Shown here piece after piece: positions 11,895 to 58,251 of a DNA stretch of 64,000 bases. The position numbers and the translations under genes were made by a program. The stretch lies in assembly GCF_014805685.1 (NCBI RefSeq), contig NC_060906.1, positions 11,534,846 through 11,598,845 of the forward strand, written 5' to 3'. The notes under the pieces were generated by a model. That model did not search any database, was not told the origin of the DNA, and worked only from the letters and a program-made list of their open reading frames with translations. Position 1 is the stretch's first letter. Each line of letters begins with the position of its first letter. The stretch comes from Silurus meridionalis (taxonomy: Eukaryota; Chordata; Actinopteri; Siluriformes; Siluridae).

Positions 11895-12424
11895 TGTATA
11901 CTATATGGATAAAAGTATTGGGAAACCTGACTTTTTCACTCAAATGTAGTTTTTCCTCAAACTCTTAACACAAAATTGAAAGCCCACAATTGTGACAGTT
12001 CTTTCGTGCAAAAGCCATTAAGATGTTTACATTGGTTGGAGTCGAAGATCTTGAGTGGCCTGTTATAGAGTTCTGATCTCAACCCTATCAAACATGAATT
12101 GGAGCTCTAGTTGCACCCCAGGTCTCTTCATCATACATCACTACCTGGCTTTACTAACACCACTGTTGCCAATAGAATAGAAGAATATATTTTATTTGTC
12201 ACATATACATTACAGAACTGTGAAATTATTTCAAGATGGGGTCAGAGCACAGGGTCAACCATGATACAACAACCCATGGCACGCAGTTGTTAAAGCTTCT
12301 AGTGGAACATCTTCCCAGAAGAGTGGAGGTACTATAATGGGGACTAAATGTGGAATGCGTTGTTAAAAAAGTGCATACATCTCTTATCATCAGCTGTCCA
12401 CAAACATTTGCCCATATAGTGTAC
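11895..12424. mobile_element. MITE of the ACTATATGGACAAAAGT family
   Basis: The left end reads TATACTATATGGATAAAAGT. The right end, reversed, reads TACACTATATGGGCAAATGT. These are imperfect terminal inverted repeats of a short non-autonomous DNA transposon common in fish. It contains no transposase. Relatives occur at 5,760-5,930, 21,540-21,860, 32,440-32,685, 43,778-44,216, 51,865-51,960, 62,170-62,470 and 62,961-63,250. Confidence 0.7.
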
Positions 12425-12616
12425 AAGTATGATTGCATTAATGCCTGAAGGTTAAAAGAACAGTAGCATTTTCCACATGCTTATATGCTGGATGTGTTCT
12501 GCATCAATTAACACCCAAACATCTCTGCTTCAGAAGCACATATTTAATGCTGTTATAGTCTTAACAAAAGCTAAATGATATTTTTAGCATAGTTTTTGGG
12601 AACAACATAGTCGTGT

Positions 12617-17091
<4,475 letters not shown>

Positions 17092-17351
17092 AATAACTCC
17101 ACTGCCTATGCTAGCCAGGTCGTGACTACAGCTCACTGACAGTGAGGTTTATACTCATAGCTCATAACTGGGTGGTTTGAGATGCCTGTCATAACGTGAC
17201 TTTCTGTTAGAGCATATCAACTTCCTTATGCGACCTTAGGCAGTCAGGTTGTGCAATAGAGATGAGTTGGGTGTGTGTTACTGTAGATAAACACCATGTC
17301 TTTAAATGTGTCAGTGCAATAAAAAAGTTAATTCCTTGCCTTGTTCTAAAT

Positions 17352-17420
<69 letters not shown>

Positions 17421-19716
17421 TGCTTTGTAATACTTTCTGTGACAGAGTTAATTATATAAAGGGGAGACCCCGTTCTTTGAGCTGGGTACTTATCAACAAA
17501 TTATTTCTGGCCATGAAAGATTTTCACTTTCGAAAGAGAAACATTATAAAGGTCAAAGATACAGTATATAAATTTCATATGACACAGGAAAATCCCCTGT
17601 CGTATTTTCCTGGAACTCGACAAGTCTAACTTTAAAAGCTGACATGAACTTATTTAAATTGTAAAAGGTATTTACAAGAATCAAAAAGCATCTTTTATTT
17701 TACATATTGATATTTCACATGCAGCCTATATATTATTATTATAGTATTAAACCATACGGGTCATTTCTTTTGATTTTATTAGATATTAGTGTAGCTGTTT
17801 GTGTTTGTCAGGTTTGTTTTTCACAACCGCTGTGGTTTCATTTCATTCAAAACCATAAGCATTAATAGATGGTGGCACATGGTTGTCATGTTGGAAAGAA
17901 GCCCCAACACACACACATATTAGTGTTGTTAGATCAGACCCTTAGATCAGACAAGTCAAACTTAAGGCCACCAGGCCATTTCTGGATTATATCCAGCCTG
18001 TGAGATAATATCAGATTTCTTTTATAACTGGCACAGTTGGACTTTCTGGTCGCTACACAGTTTCTACACTATTTCCCTGAAACAATGTCCCATCACCACC
18101 TACAGGCTGCTCGAACGCTCTGTATGTTTTGGAAGCACATATATGTGTGAGCAACTTTTCTGTTAAGAAGTCGAGCAAAAACACACACAGGTGTCGTCTC
18201 TCTGATACACACCTTCACTCTATCCTGTAAGTCGCAACAGCTCAAAACTGAACCTCAAACATTAATGAAAAGACAGACAAGAAAAGGTGCAAAGCATCTC
18301 GGTGGGGCGAATGTGCATTTAACTTGCTGTTTTATTTTCACACTTTATCCAAATGATGACCATGTTGACCCTCTACACAGACCCAGTATTTCATTTTAGA
18401 TAGTTGTTTTGGATCCAGAAAAATGTCCTGTTCTTGATGCTTCTTATTTGTTTTATTACTGTTATTATAACTATTATTAGTATTATTACTATTAGTAGTA
18501 GTAGTGGTGGTGGTTATAGTAGTAGTAATGCATTTATGGTTTTTTGAAGCAGGTAACTATGATTGCTTTCTTTATTACCAAATATATTTTTTAATTCTTA
18601 AAATTATATACAGTATTTTTTATCAATTCTCCAGGATTTATATGTCTATCTTTATGGTTTCATATAAACTATATTGAAATAGTTATTTTCATTTACTTTC
18701 ATTTGGTTGACCTAACATTAAAAACCTTCAGCTTGAACTTACAATATTCTTGTAAAAATGTATTAATTTATTTAAATACACCCATTATATCCCAGATGTA
18801 CACAGACACAGTGATGCTACACAGTAGTAAACACGGTCCTGTCCAAATTTTTTTGAGACATGCGAACAAATAAACAATTCTTCATCTGTACACTGCACCT
18901 CACATTGTCGTAATCATTGCTACTGTTTTTGGTCCGTTATACCTCATTACATATTGCACTTCCTTTTTTTGCTCATCCAAATATATTTGCTGCACATCTA
19001 AATATATTTTCTCAGTGTAGTGTTCTCAGTGTATCAGTGTTTCTCATTTATAGCACTTTTGTTAAATACATAAAAACAAATGTAAAACAAATCCCTTGTT
19101 CAGCAGTATAAATGACATTAAAATTGTCAGTTGCTATGGATAAATGCATCTTCTCTTACTTCTTTTTTATTCTCATATTCTCTCATATTTTGTATTAATA
19201 GACCCTTTTTAATATAATGCACTATTTCTGAACATTTCTGTAACTGTTCATGACAAATAGAAATTTTGTCAAAAGAATTTCTATATATTATCGAAAATAA
19301 ATCGTCATATTGTCTTGTTAGATAATTTTGTTCCAGAAACAGAAAATATGTAAATTAAAGAAAATAATAATAATTTTGGGTCTTGTTAGTCTGTCTGCAC
19401 TTACAATATTCTACAATATATATATAATGCTGAAATCCTCGATTTATGCTCAGATTGTTGATCATTTCAGATTTATTTTTACTCAGCTCTACTTTTACTA
19501 TGGAAGAAAAGCAGCACCCTTTGGCCGAATCCCAAACGACTTCATTGTATACACTATCTAGGGGGTATACTAAGGGATTCTGTGCACTATATAGAACACT
19601 GTGTATTGTGAGTTGGTGTATTTGGGCTGCGACCGGCGCTTTGCGGAGTCGCCTGACAGCCGCAGTGCTCGATGGGAGTGAAACAGATGAGGAGACGCTA
19701 AACGTTAGGGTACATC
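17092..19716. other. Head-to-head intergenic region between the RNF138-like gene and trappc8
   Basis: About 2.7 kb separates the two divergent start codons. It is AT-rich, with a TA run at 17,353-17,417 and TAT/TAG trinucleotides near 18,470-18,530. The stretch 19,525-19,635 (from CGAATCCCAAACGAC to TTTGGGCTGCGACC) resembles a dispersed fish repeat; similar wording recurs at 20,170-20,275. From about 19,620 the sequence becomes CpG-rich, which marks the trappc8 promoter side. I see no further genes. Confidence 0.6.
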
Positions 19717-19743
19717 ATGGCTGCCGCCGCGGCTCGGCACTAG
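19717..19743 (+). promoter_or_regulatory. Upstream open reading frame in the trappc8 leader
   Basis: An ATG with A at -3 and G at +4 opens an 8-codon frame (MAAAAARH) that stops 77 bases before the trappc8 ATG. The surrounding CATCATGGCTGCCGCC also resembles a YY1 initiator-type site, so the ATG may lie at the promoter instead of inside the mRNA. Which applies depends on the transcription start. Confidence 0.4.
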
Positions 19744-19820
19744 ACGGGACAGTTGTTTTTTTCTAAACTCGGGAAGCTGGTTGCGTTTTAATTTCGGGTT
19801 AAAAGGCAGAGGAGACCGCC

Positions 19821-48496
<28,676 letters not shown>

Positions 48497-48609
48497 GCCT
48501 GTCATGGGTGCAGTCCTGCTGCTACTGCTTCAGCCTGCTTCAACTCACCCCCTCCTTCCACAGCACATTTTCTTTCAGACTACAGCAGTTTTCTACTTTA
48601 AAATAATGA

Positions 48610-48615
48610 AATAAA
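48610..48615 (+). terminator. Candidate trappc8 poly(A) signal
   Basis: AATAAA lies 114 bases after the trappc8 stop. A second AATAAA at 49,446-49,451 would give a 3' UTR near 1 kb that includes the (GT)n run at 49,205-49,261. I cannot tell which is used. Confidence 0.5.
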
Positions 48616-49203
48616 ACTAAAATTGGAGGGGGCACGGGGGCAGTGTACTGAAGTTAACACGTTCATATGCATCTGACATTCTTGTAATCTCTGGGGAGAT
48701 GATAAAGACCAATGTGTGTACCCTTGTTGTTTTTGTCTTAAATGCAGAGAATGGATTTTAAGCATAAGGGGTTTTTTGTTTTGTTTTTTTTCTTTTCCAA
48801 GAATATTTCTCATATCACTATTTTTATTTTATGAATCCATTTTATTTACCCGAAACAACACATATGACTAAACCTGTGTGTGTGTGCACAAGCAAACGCG
48901 TGCATGCGTGGATGTTGCTAAACAAATGGGTGTTCAATCTCTTCAGATTGCCAGTGTTTCAGGCACAATGCTTCATTTCTGTACTAACAAAGACTTCGCT
49001 CCATGTGGATACTTGAAGCTGCGTAATTAAAAATGTAACCTGCTACAGGACTTGTTTTCTCAACCTAATGGACCATGGTGTAATTTCTTATTCAAAGAGC
49101 AGGCTGTCTAAGCCAGTGACATGTAACTGGCACCTGTTATCTAATGAGGAAGCCGTGGCATGTGTAAGCCCCTGCAGTAATGTGACCAGCTGTGGGTTAT
49201 TCT

Positions 49204-49204
<1 letters not shown>

Positions 49205-49256
<52 letters not shown>

Positions 49257-49262
49257 TGTGTG
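49205..49262. repeat. (GT)n microsatellite
   Basis: About 28 GT units downstream of trappc8, possibly inside a long 3' UTR. Confidence 0.95.
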
Positions 49263-49644
49263 GGGTTCGGCTGGACTGGGCTGATTTCACAGGAATAATG
49301 TCATTTTCTTTCCTTTACGAAACCCAATCATTACCTTCCTCTTTCCATTTGTCTCCTCTGATTAAACTGTTATTTAATGTATCTATGTGATTGCTTTTCA
49401 GACAAAAAAATATGTATTATATTTATAACAAATGACTGTAAATAGAATAAAATGTAACCAAATAACCACAGAGTGTATTTTTTTTTTTTTTTTTGGTTCT
49501 CAATGTACATCATAGGTGCTTTATACATAAATTGCCCCTATATACTGTACATAGGAACAAAGATTTGTGGACATGTTAATCACGTCAGGATCAGGGGTCC
49601 TAATACTTTGGTCTATAGTGTAGTGTTGTATTTAACACCTTAGT

Positions 49645-50205
49645 TCAAGTTTACTTCTATAGTGCTTTTCACAATGGACATTATCCCAAGCAGCTTTACA
49701 GAACTTAAGATTTATAGTAAATGTGTATTTATCCCTGATGAGCAGCCTGAGGTGAGTGGGCAAGGAAAAACTCCTTTAGATGTTATGAGAAAGAAACCGT
49801 GAGAGGAACCAGGCTCAAAAGGGGAACTCATCCTCATTTGGATGATATCAAGTGTGTATTTATAAATCTTAAAACAATACAAAACACCAGAGTAAAAGAA
49901 CTACCATGACCACCAGAGAGTGATTATGAGTAATGTCCTTTCTACAGTCTTACAGTCAGTTGATGTGGTGGAACCAGGAGCTACTGAGCAACCCATAAAA
50001 TAGCTCAACATTTGAGATCATCATTGATCCAACACCAACTCCTCCATGCCAGAGCCTTTAAACATTCAGAGGTTCAATGTCCAAACTGTACATGAAGTGG
50101 AATCGAAATGGTGCTGGTACGTCTCTAGATGTTTGCAGGGTCAGCATCTACTTCTTTGAAGGGCCATAATCTTCATGAGGTGAGACACGACTGGAGCTGA
50201 AGTAT
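49645..50205 (-). mobile_element. 5'-truncated L2-type LINE tail
   Basis: The reverse complement matches the tail of the LINE at 10,500-11,110, including TTCACAATGGACATTATCCC here for the conserved GACAATGTC...GTGAAAAGC end. No reverse transcriptase remains. Confidence 0.85.
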
Positions 50206-51597
50206 ACACTATCCTTAAAGGCGTTGGAAATAAACTCCTAATTTCTAAATCTTAATGTTTAAAATTTAATTGTTAAATCCCAGTATGGCCTTTTTTCACA
50301 ATGGAATGTGGCCAGGTAATGTTTAATGTTTTGCACATCTTCATTTGTCCACTTCCAGTAAACCTGTGCCTACTATTCTGTAGCATTAGATTCTTGTTCT
50401 TTGCTGACAGGACTGTAATTTGATTCTGCGGTCTCCTGTTGTAGCTCATCCGTTCTAAAGAATTTGCCATTTTACGTGTTCTAAGATGTTTTCCTTCTCG
50501 TCATTGTAGTGAAAGGTGGTTAGTCGAGTTCCATAGCCTTCCTCTCAACTCAAACCAGTATGGCTTAAACATTCTGAATACAGGGGGATACTCTGCTATT
50601 CTACTATAATTTCCACATAAATAAAACATCTTGCAAATAGGATTGACACCTGAGATGCAGGTTAATCATGCGTCTCCAGAACACAACACACATATATAAA
50701 ATAATATTTAAAAATAATGACATTTTACTTTGTCTCTTCGTTGTCTTTCGTAGACAAAAAGTAGAAAAATAAACTCTGAGTAATTTTTTTATCTGATGTT
50801 ATCTTATACATCATCATGTGTTAAGGTGTCTGTTTTCCTTCCCTTGATCCCAGGGTCCAGACATAGTCAATAGTGTTCCAGACATACTGCTCATCTTCTG
50901 AAGACATCGACAAGCGTTGAGCTCCTTCAGTAGCTTTAAAACGTGTTTATTGGGATTTATAGGGATGCACCAATTCCTTGTCCCTTTGTGTAGTTTGTGT
51001 CCATGCCGAAGGAAATGCTTATTCTAAAATAAACCATGATTTGCATTTAAAGAAGCAGAAGTGTGTGTGCATACAATTCCCACCATCTTTGTGTGATTTA
51101 GATTTACTAATTTAGCTAATGGTTTTTTTTTTAACAATATTGCTGCTTTAGAACTGTCATTATTAATGCAAAAATCTAAATATCATGACCTACTTCTACT
51201 GCTCATTAAAAAATATATATATAAATAAATAATTTATATCATGGCTCAGACTAGGACAAAACATTTATATAAACATCTGTCTTAGCAAGCACACCAATAC
51301 ATTATTATACGCTTAATAAATAAAACTGGTTACATCGAAATGTGTAAAACAAACACAGAGGTCGTTATTAGTGTGCAAGTGCTTAATACTAACAAATTAT
51401 TCATGTCAGTCACAGCTGTCCTGTGAAGACGAGTGACTGAAAGGAATATCAGGTAACGGGGGTGATGACTCAGCCATGTTTCTGTGACTGCGGTTTCTGC
51501 TCCAGTCAAGTTGCTGTTTACTGCTGCGATTTGCTCCTGGAGGTACAAGTCATTAATAGAGGTTGAACCATATTTTTATTTGATTGAAAACTGATAC

Positions 51598-51647
<50 letters not shown>

Positions 51648-53810
51648 AACTGATTCTGAGCCACACTATATAACTAATTGACATTGTTTACAGTGTATAC
51701 AGAACACAGACATTCCAACAAAAAGGCTGTTGTGTAGTGATAGTAATAAAAACAATTTATATTTGCTATTTCTGTGTGAATTTCCTGAGCATCATTATGA
51801 ACCCCTAAAATGGCGTATTCTTGGATTGTTTAGTGACTCGTTGGCAATAGCTGTTTGTGAATCTATACAATATGGCCTACAGTATGTGAACACTCGAGCA
51901 TCACACCCATATGTGTTCCTTCCTAAAACAGTTCTCACCACCGCAGAAGTCTAAAATTTTCTAGAAGGTCTTTGTATGATCTTAGCTTGCAGTTTCGCTT
52001 AACTAAAACTTAGAAGCTCAAACATGTTCTAATGCATTTAGACAAAGCATGTTCCCTTAAGATTTGGTCGAAATTAAAGAACTTGTGTGGTGAGCCTCAA
52101 CCTCAATAGTCAGTTCTCAAGTTGTCTTGGTTCCTCTCTGTTTTGCAATGCTGATTTTGAGCTTCACCACATTGTGATGTTAATTGTTGTACAGCAAAGC
52201 TTAATGTACACAGCTCCAAGATAGTCGGCTCATGAGTACTTTTGGAAGATCGAATGCACATTCAATCTAACTGATGGAGCATCAAGAGTTTTTAAACGTC
52301 ATTTTACAATTCACTATTTGACTCAGTGTACTTCTTATTGATGGAGGAGGCTGATAAATTTCTATAATTAGTTCAAAAGCTGCATAATGCAATGGTGGGT
52401 TGTCGGGGCCAGCAAGGCCTTTTCTGCTGGCCTAAACTCGATCAGAATCGCTGATTTACATTTTTTCCTTAAATATACATTAAATTATTCCCAATAGTCT
52501 AACTGAGGCCACTGGCAACTGAGTGTAATCTTCGGTTAGAGTTTCTATCCAAATAGATTTTAGCCGTCACATCACGTGTTGAAGGTTTCAAAGGAATCGT
52601 GAGCCTTCAGAATCAAACACTGTGGGCATCTGTAGCTTAAAGTAAGTTTTCTTGAAGTCTGCTTCGTTAACCAATCCGATTGCGAGTTTGCAACACGAGC
52701 CATCTAGCAAGCATACAATAACGATGGCCTTTTCATGTCCTTTGATTGGATGGTTGCAGAGCACACTAATCGAACGTCGCAAACCGCATCTGTAACAAAC
52801 AGCACAAGATAGAATATATTCCTATGGATTTAATAGCTGTTTATTTAATTCCACAGTCACCGAAAGAGGAGAAAAAACTGATTCAGTGGCAGATATACTT
52901 ACAATAACTTTTTAGGAAAAGCAGGACATCCTGGAAAAAGGTTGGCCAAAACTTAAGATTTTTTTTTTTCCATTAACCATTTATACTTACTATAGCATTT
53001 TCTCTATGTAGAATTTGCACAAAAACACACACTTTGACCCTAATTTCAAATTCCCAGGAAAATTAAAAAAATTACATAAATGCACTGAAAACCCGGAGTC
53101 ATTATATAATGTTAATATTGATGCTTCTGCTGGTGATGATGAATGTGGGCGGTGTAGCTGTGGCTGCAGTGAAAGGAGACTTGTTGACTTGTGCTCATTG
53201 GATTTCTTGCTTTTGTAATGGCATTCATTCTCACTGTATGAGATCACATGCAGCTCTCTGTTATACTATGCTTCTGTATAATACTGATATATTCTATAGC
53301 CGTGACTTCATCATGATTGTATTAACAGGTGGACTGATTCAGGTAGGACAGCACTAAAAGCCTAGGTGTGAAATACACGGCCCGACAGTGAGTTAATGAA
53401 TGATAAACCTGCAACTACTATACAGTGCATGTGAACTACAGTATGCTGTTTACTATATGTATTAATCTACAAATGATAATAAATGTGACATTAGAATATA
53501 AGAGGAATGCACACATAAAAGACCTATTTACAACAGAACACTATTAATGTGCATATGAACATGCATCAGGTTTCTAAAGAAAATGAGGTAGCTGCTTCAC
53601 ATTACTTAAAGTAAGCATGATTGTTGGGTGATAAGGTGTCATGCAATAAGGGAAAGCTAACTGGTTCATGACAACAACTAAACAGTTAGAATAATTTAAT
53701 GGGTGGGGGTATGCAATTACTTAATTGTAATATATAATATACATGTTTAGAATGTTGCATTCTGGGAAGAACAAATTTGGAAACCCAGAAGGACCACCCC
53801 AGCACATTTT
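50206..53810. other. Intergenic stretch without recognisable genes
   Basis: AT-rich sequence between trappc8 and b4galt6. It holds an (AG)n run at 51,603-51,646 and a MITE scrap near 51,865-51,960 (GTATGTGAACACTCGAGCATCAC). Open frames are short and show no domain or codon pattern that I trust. Confidence 0.5.
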
Positions 53811-53812
53811 AA

Positions 53813-54345
53813 TAGTCAAGTCAGGTCAAGTCAAGAAGCTTTTATTGTCATTTTAACCATATATAGCTGACACAGTACATAGTGAAATGAAACAACGTTC
53901 CTCCAGAACCCTGATGCTACATTAAACAACAATCACAGAAACAAAAAACACAGGGCTGAGGACTAGTAAGTGTCCTTGCCGCAAGTGCATGTGTGCAACC
54001 TGGTGCAAACAGTGCAAGACAACACAAGACAGTTCAAATACAACACAAGACAGTGCAAGAGAACACAGGACAGTGCAAGAGAACACAGGACAGTGCAGGA
54101 CAAAACACCAAACACAAAAATGGCAAAATAGCTCCGCCAGTAAACCTGTTATAACAAGCCTGTTATAACAAGACAAAGTAAACAAAATTGAACAGTAGCA
54201 AAATGTAAACAAAATGTTATGCAAAAGAGCAATATAGCAGCAGTTCAGGAAGGATGTGCAAAAAACTGCATGTAAACAGTTTGTAGTACTGAAGTCATGG
54301 GTGTGCGAAGTGAGTACGACTGTGTGTTGAGTCCGGGTTGTACAG
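53813..54345 (-). mobile_element. LINE 3'-end fragment with CAAGA repeats
   Basis: The plus strand starts CAAGTCAGGTCAAGTCAAGA, a TTGAC-type tail in reverse, then AAGCTTTTATTGTCATTT and TAGTGAAATGAAACAACG, the typical 3' end of another fish LINE/SINE family. It contains short ACACAGGACAGTGCAAGAG tandem units at about 54,000-54,100. Confidence 0.65.
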
Positions 54346-54357
54346 ATCAGTCACACA

Positions 54358-54360
<3 letters not shown>

Positions 54361-54411
<51 letters not shown>
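54361..54411. repeat. (GT)n microsatellite
   Basis: About 25 GT units adjoining the LINE fragment. The region from 54,412 to 55,840 is AT-rich, and I see no feature in it. Confidence 0.95.
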
Positions 54412-54413
<2 letters not shown>

Positions 54414-55844
54414 AAACAAAGAATAAACTGTTACCTCAAGTTGGAAGCTAGCATAGTTCATTACATAATTGTGATGGATAGTTTAAACTGTTTAACAACC
54501 TATGCAGATAAATACCTAGATTCATCATTAGATCATTAGATCGTTAAAAAGACAACCTGGGTCAGGCTTCCGCCATCTTTCGGCGTTTGCAATGCGATGC
54601 ATCCTTGAAATCAGGAACATATTTAAGTCAGTTCTTGCATGCTTCCTAGTTCTTCTTGCGTTCTTGAGTATTGGAATTACACTTTTTAAAGAAGAATGAT
54701 GATGTAGAAAGAGTACATATAGATGTGCAGTATATCAAGAAAACCAGATAATGTTTTATGAGGTTGTGTGGTGGTGGGGAATTAAATCAAAATAATTTTC
54801 CACATTATTTTCACTAATAAGTAATAAACAATTATTGACTGTTAGACCTTTCACAGTTTCAGTAAATAATTTATTGGTTTTTACAGGCAAAATCCCTCAA
54901 GTATTGCTGTAGTAAATTGTGAAATTTCTCCCTCTGTTCTGTGGAGTGGGAAAGGGCAGAACGTTTGGAAAGCATCAACACATTTGTTTCTAACAATAAA
55001 AGATTGATTTACTTTTTTTAAACAAGCGAGTCTAATATTTATTTAACGTGAGTAGGAGCTATTTCTTCTTTGCTGTGCTTTCGCCATGTTCATCATACAA
55101 ACAAGTCAACATTCTGATAAACAATCATATATCTTGAGATCACGGCATTCAATGGAGATTTTTTTTAAAGCAGTTGAGTTGATCAGTCAAAGAAGAAACT
55201 GGTTCAAGAGTGAAAAATTTTAAATGTGCTTGTTCCTTTACAAAGCATACACAGCAGAGTGTAGAAGCATCATGTCAGTTTGTGTGATCTGTTCATGCAT
55301 TCTATCTGAAACCAGAACCTAACTTGCTTGAAAATAAAGTGTTCCGAGAAACAAATCATAACTTGACGCTTGGATTGGAGCAGTGGAAGGCTGATACTGA
55401 CTAGAACTCGAGGATCTTTACTTTTATTTAAAACAAATAACACATAATGAATTGATCTATGATATGATTTAGATTTAAAAAAAGACACGTCAGCCATCAT
55501 TGTATTACATCCACCTTCTTGTTTATTTGTGTCCACACACGGGGCTCAGATGAAGCATTCAAACCCTCTGTTCCACTGCAACAAGGATCACATTAAATAA
55601 TTATGTATTAAGAATTAGCAGATCAATCTTAAAGTATTGATATTTCCCATACTAGCATTGTATCAAAAGGATTGAGAAGTATTGGTCCTATCTGGTTTTT
55701 ATCTAATAGTTTACACAGGCCTGTTGTGCATATCAATACATGCACAAATCAGGAAAATTCAACCTGAAATTTAGCTGATTTGCCCGTTAAATAATTGGAA
55801 GTGTTTCTTGCCTCAATCCATTAACGTTTTCATTAACATTAGTT

Positions 55845-56460
55845 TAGTCCTGACTTGAATCCTATTAAGATGCTGATGCATGACCTTAAAAAGGCGGTTC
55901 ATGCACGAAAACCCTTCAATGGCTGAATTACAACAATTCTGCATAGATGAGTGGAGCAAAATTCCTCCACAGCGCTGTAACAGACACACTGCAAGTTATC
56001 ACAAACGCCTGATTGCAGTTGTTGCTGCTAAGAGTGGCCCAACCAGTTATTAGGTTAAGGGGGCAAACACTTTTTCACACAGGGCGATGTAGTTTTGGAT
56101 TTTATTTTCCCTCAATAATAAAAACCTTCATTTAAAAACTGCATGGTGTGTTCACTTGTGTTATCTTTTACTAATATTACAATTATTTTGATCATCTGAA
56201 ACATTATTCCTATTTATTACCCACACTGTCTATACTGTCTCACATTGTGTTGTCTTGTATAGTCTGTTTTTGTCTTGTCTTGTCTGTTTTGTCATGTATA
56301 GTTTTTATTTATGTCTGTACTTTTGAGAGTCACAAACAGCTGGAACCAAATTCCTTGTGTGTGTCAACACACTTGGCCAATAAACCTGATTCTGTTTAAA
56401 GTGTGACAAACATGCAAAAAAAAATTTTAAATCAGGAAGGGGGCAAACACTTTTTCACAC
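55845..56460 (+). mobile_element. Tc1-like transposon, 3' half
   Basis: Frames at 55,850-56,050 give PDLNPIKMLMHDLKKAVHA and related words of the Tc1 transposase C terminus, with stops. GGGGGCAAACACTTTTTCAC follows at 56,067 and recurs at 56,440, consistent with a terminal repeat and a nested or rearranged second end. Inactive. Confidence 0.7.
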
Positions 56461-56461
56461 C

Positions 56462-57090
56462 ACTGTATGCATGTATGTATGCAAAAATTTGAGATACGAG
56501 CTCAAGACGCCTCAGTCAGTGTTGCTGATTCGTCTCGATGCACACGCACACGATCAAAGGTTTGAATGTGCGCGCGCACTAAAACGTGACTGTGACGAAT
56601 CTCGCGATGATTCAGCAACACCGGCCTCAGTCAGTGTACTCGTTTGCCTCACAGTCGAAACATCTTTGATAAGTTGTGCTCGCGTTTTGTGCTTTTTGTA
56701 CATTTACAGTACTTTATCACATTTCTTTTTATAACCACTTGGGTCCGAAGAAAGTGAGTGGAAAGGTCAGTGTTTAGAAGAAGATGATGTCTATTGAATT
56801 AAAGCGTGAAATCATAGGAAAACATGAGCAAGGTGGCGAGGCAGTACAGCCGTAGTACTTCAATGATATGTACTACGCTTAACCAGTTTATTTCTTTACA
56901 TTCTCTTTTATGTTTTTATACAATATTTGTCATTTATAAATACATTTTTCTTATTTAAAAACACGTAACAAAAACAACTGGGGTGGCATTTTGGGGGCTG
57001 GAACGGATTAATGGCAATTTCAATTGGGAAATTTGCTTTGAAATACGAGCAAAATTACGAATTAAACTCGTATGTCGAGGTACCGCTGTA
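56462..57090. mobile_element. Possible DNA transposon ending in ATGTCGAGGTACCGCTGTA
   Basis: The left side has GAGATACGAGCTCAAGACGC and the right side ACTCGTATGTCGAGGTACC, preceded by AATTTGCTTTGAAATACGAG. The TACGAG/CTCGTA words at both ends suggest inverted termini of a pogo-type MITE family. No transposase is readable. Confidence 0.4.
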
Positions 57091-57296
57091 AACGGAGCCA
57101 CGCCCACAGCGCGTCTTCGTGTTTACAGTGGTTCATCCACCAATCCTACAATGCGTTGCTGCTGTAAACAGGTTAGACTGTAGTCTACACTTCAGCCCAA
57201 ATACATTCATTTAAAAAAGTAACGGGTAACGCACCATACGGTAACGGTAACACTTTATTTAAAAAGTAACCGTTACAGTATTAGTTACTGTCAAAA

Positions 57297-57298
<2 letters not shown>

Positions 57299-57359
<61 letters not shown>
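57299..57359. repeat. (TA)n microsatellite
   Basis: About 30 TA units inside a repeat with GGTAACGGTAAC and TATCGGTATCGATATCGG blocks at 57,190-57,490, close upstream of b4galt6. Confidence 0.95.
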
Positions 57360-57366
<7 letters not shown>

Positions 57367-57489
57367 TAGGTGTGTGTGCGCCTGTGTAAAACAAAAGTAT
57401 CGGTATCGATATCGGCGGCCAATGGCGATTGTGAAACCGCTTGGTATCGGATCGGAAGTAAAGCAACGTGGTATCGTCCAATCCCTAGC

Positions 57490-58136
57490 GGTCATTCAGA
57501 CTTTTCGGATGTACTGCAGCAGTAGCGGAGACGACGCCTTCTTGTTTCATTCCGTGTTTGAACCCTTTTCCGTGCTGATCTCGATTCGGGTTTCGTGTCG
57601 GGAACATTTCAGTGGACGTTATTTCAGTGTTTGGGTTTAGGGGGTAGCGGGTTTGAGGTGGAGAAGGTGGTGGAGGAGAAGGTGGAGAAGTTTTCTCAGC
57701 GTCATCTCATTTCCTCCACCTTCCCCACCTCAAATGAAAACATGGTGCATTGGCAGGTGCGGGTCTGATTTCAGCTTTTTTCTCCTCGTTTTTCGACTCC
57801 ACGGCCACACCATGGCACGCGTACAGGCTTTGCGGATTGTCTGGGCACTGATTTAACATCTGGTTTGCTCTGGTTTTTTGGGGTCAATCTGGAAATTTCT
57901 CCTCCTCGCCCCTGTTTCTTTGGCGCTTTAGCTTAGCTGCATCCCCTCCGTGCCGGGGCCCCCCTTCCAAACCAGGCCACAGCGATGCGGACTTTACTAC
58001 TGCTTTGATTTCTAACCTTAAATATATATATATTAGCTATAGTAAAGGAAAGAAGCTTTATATAAATATATATTTTTAGGTATATTTTATGGACCTGACG
58101 GATAGCTAGGAGACGCTTCCCTGAGCAAGAGCCAGA
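57490..58136 (+). promoter_or_regulatory. b4galt6: b4galt6 promoter and 5' leader region
   Basis: GC content and CpG rise here compared with the flanks (CGGAGACGACGCC, GTGCCGGGGCCCC), next to the b4galt6 ATG. A GGTGGAG/CCTCCACC inverted block lies at 57,655-57,730. No TATA box is evident. The exact start of transcription cannot be placed. Confidence 0.5.
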
Positions 58137-58251
58137 ATGCCGAATGCGAAACGGCTGCTGCGGCTTTCCAACCGCTCCTTCTTGGCCTTCATTTTCTTCT
58201 TCTCCATGTCCACGACCTGCCTATACTTCATTTACGCGGCCCCTGGAATAG
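58137..58251 (+). CDS. b4galt6: Beta-1,4-galactosyltransferase 6, first coding exon only
   Basis: This exon codes for the cytosolic tail and signal anchor of a type II Golgi enzyme that adds galactose to glucosylceramide to make lactosylceramide. The peptide runs LSNRSFLAFIFFFSM, TTCLYFIYAAPGI: a short basic tail (KRLLR), then about 20 hydrophobic residues. The FIFFFS and LYFIY wording fits B4GALT6 better than B4GALT5 (PRRSLLAALFFFS-type). The ATG follows GCCAGA, and the exon ends in phase 1 at a GTGAGT donor. The next exon is not recognisable up to 64,000, so the first intron is at least 5.7 kb. Position next to trappc8 agrees with the human order. Confidence 0.88.

Noticed and set aside
17092..19820. 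tRNA or small RNA gene in the head-to-head region
   Set aside because: I found no convincing cloverleaf, A/B boxes or hairpin; a covariance-model search would be needed to settle this.
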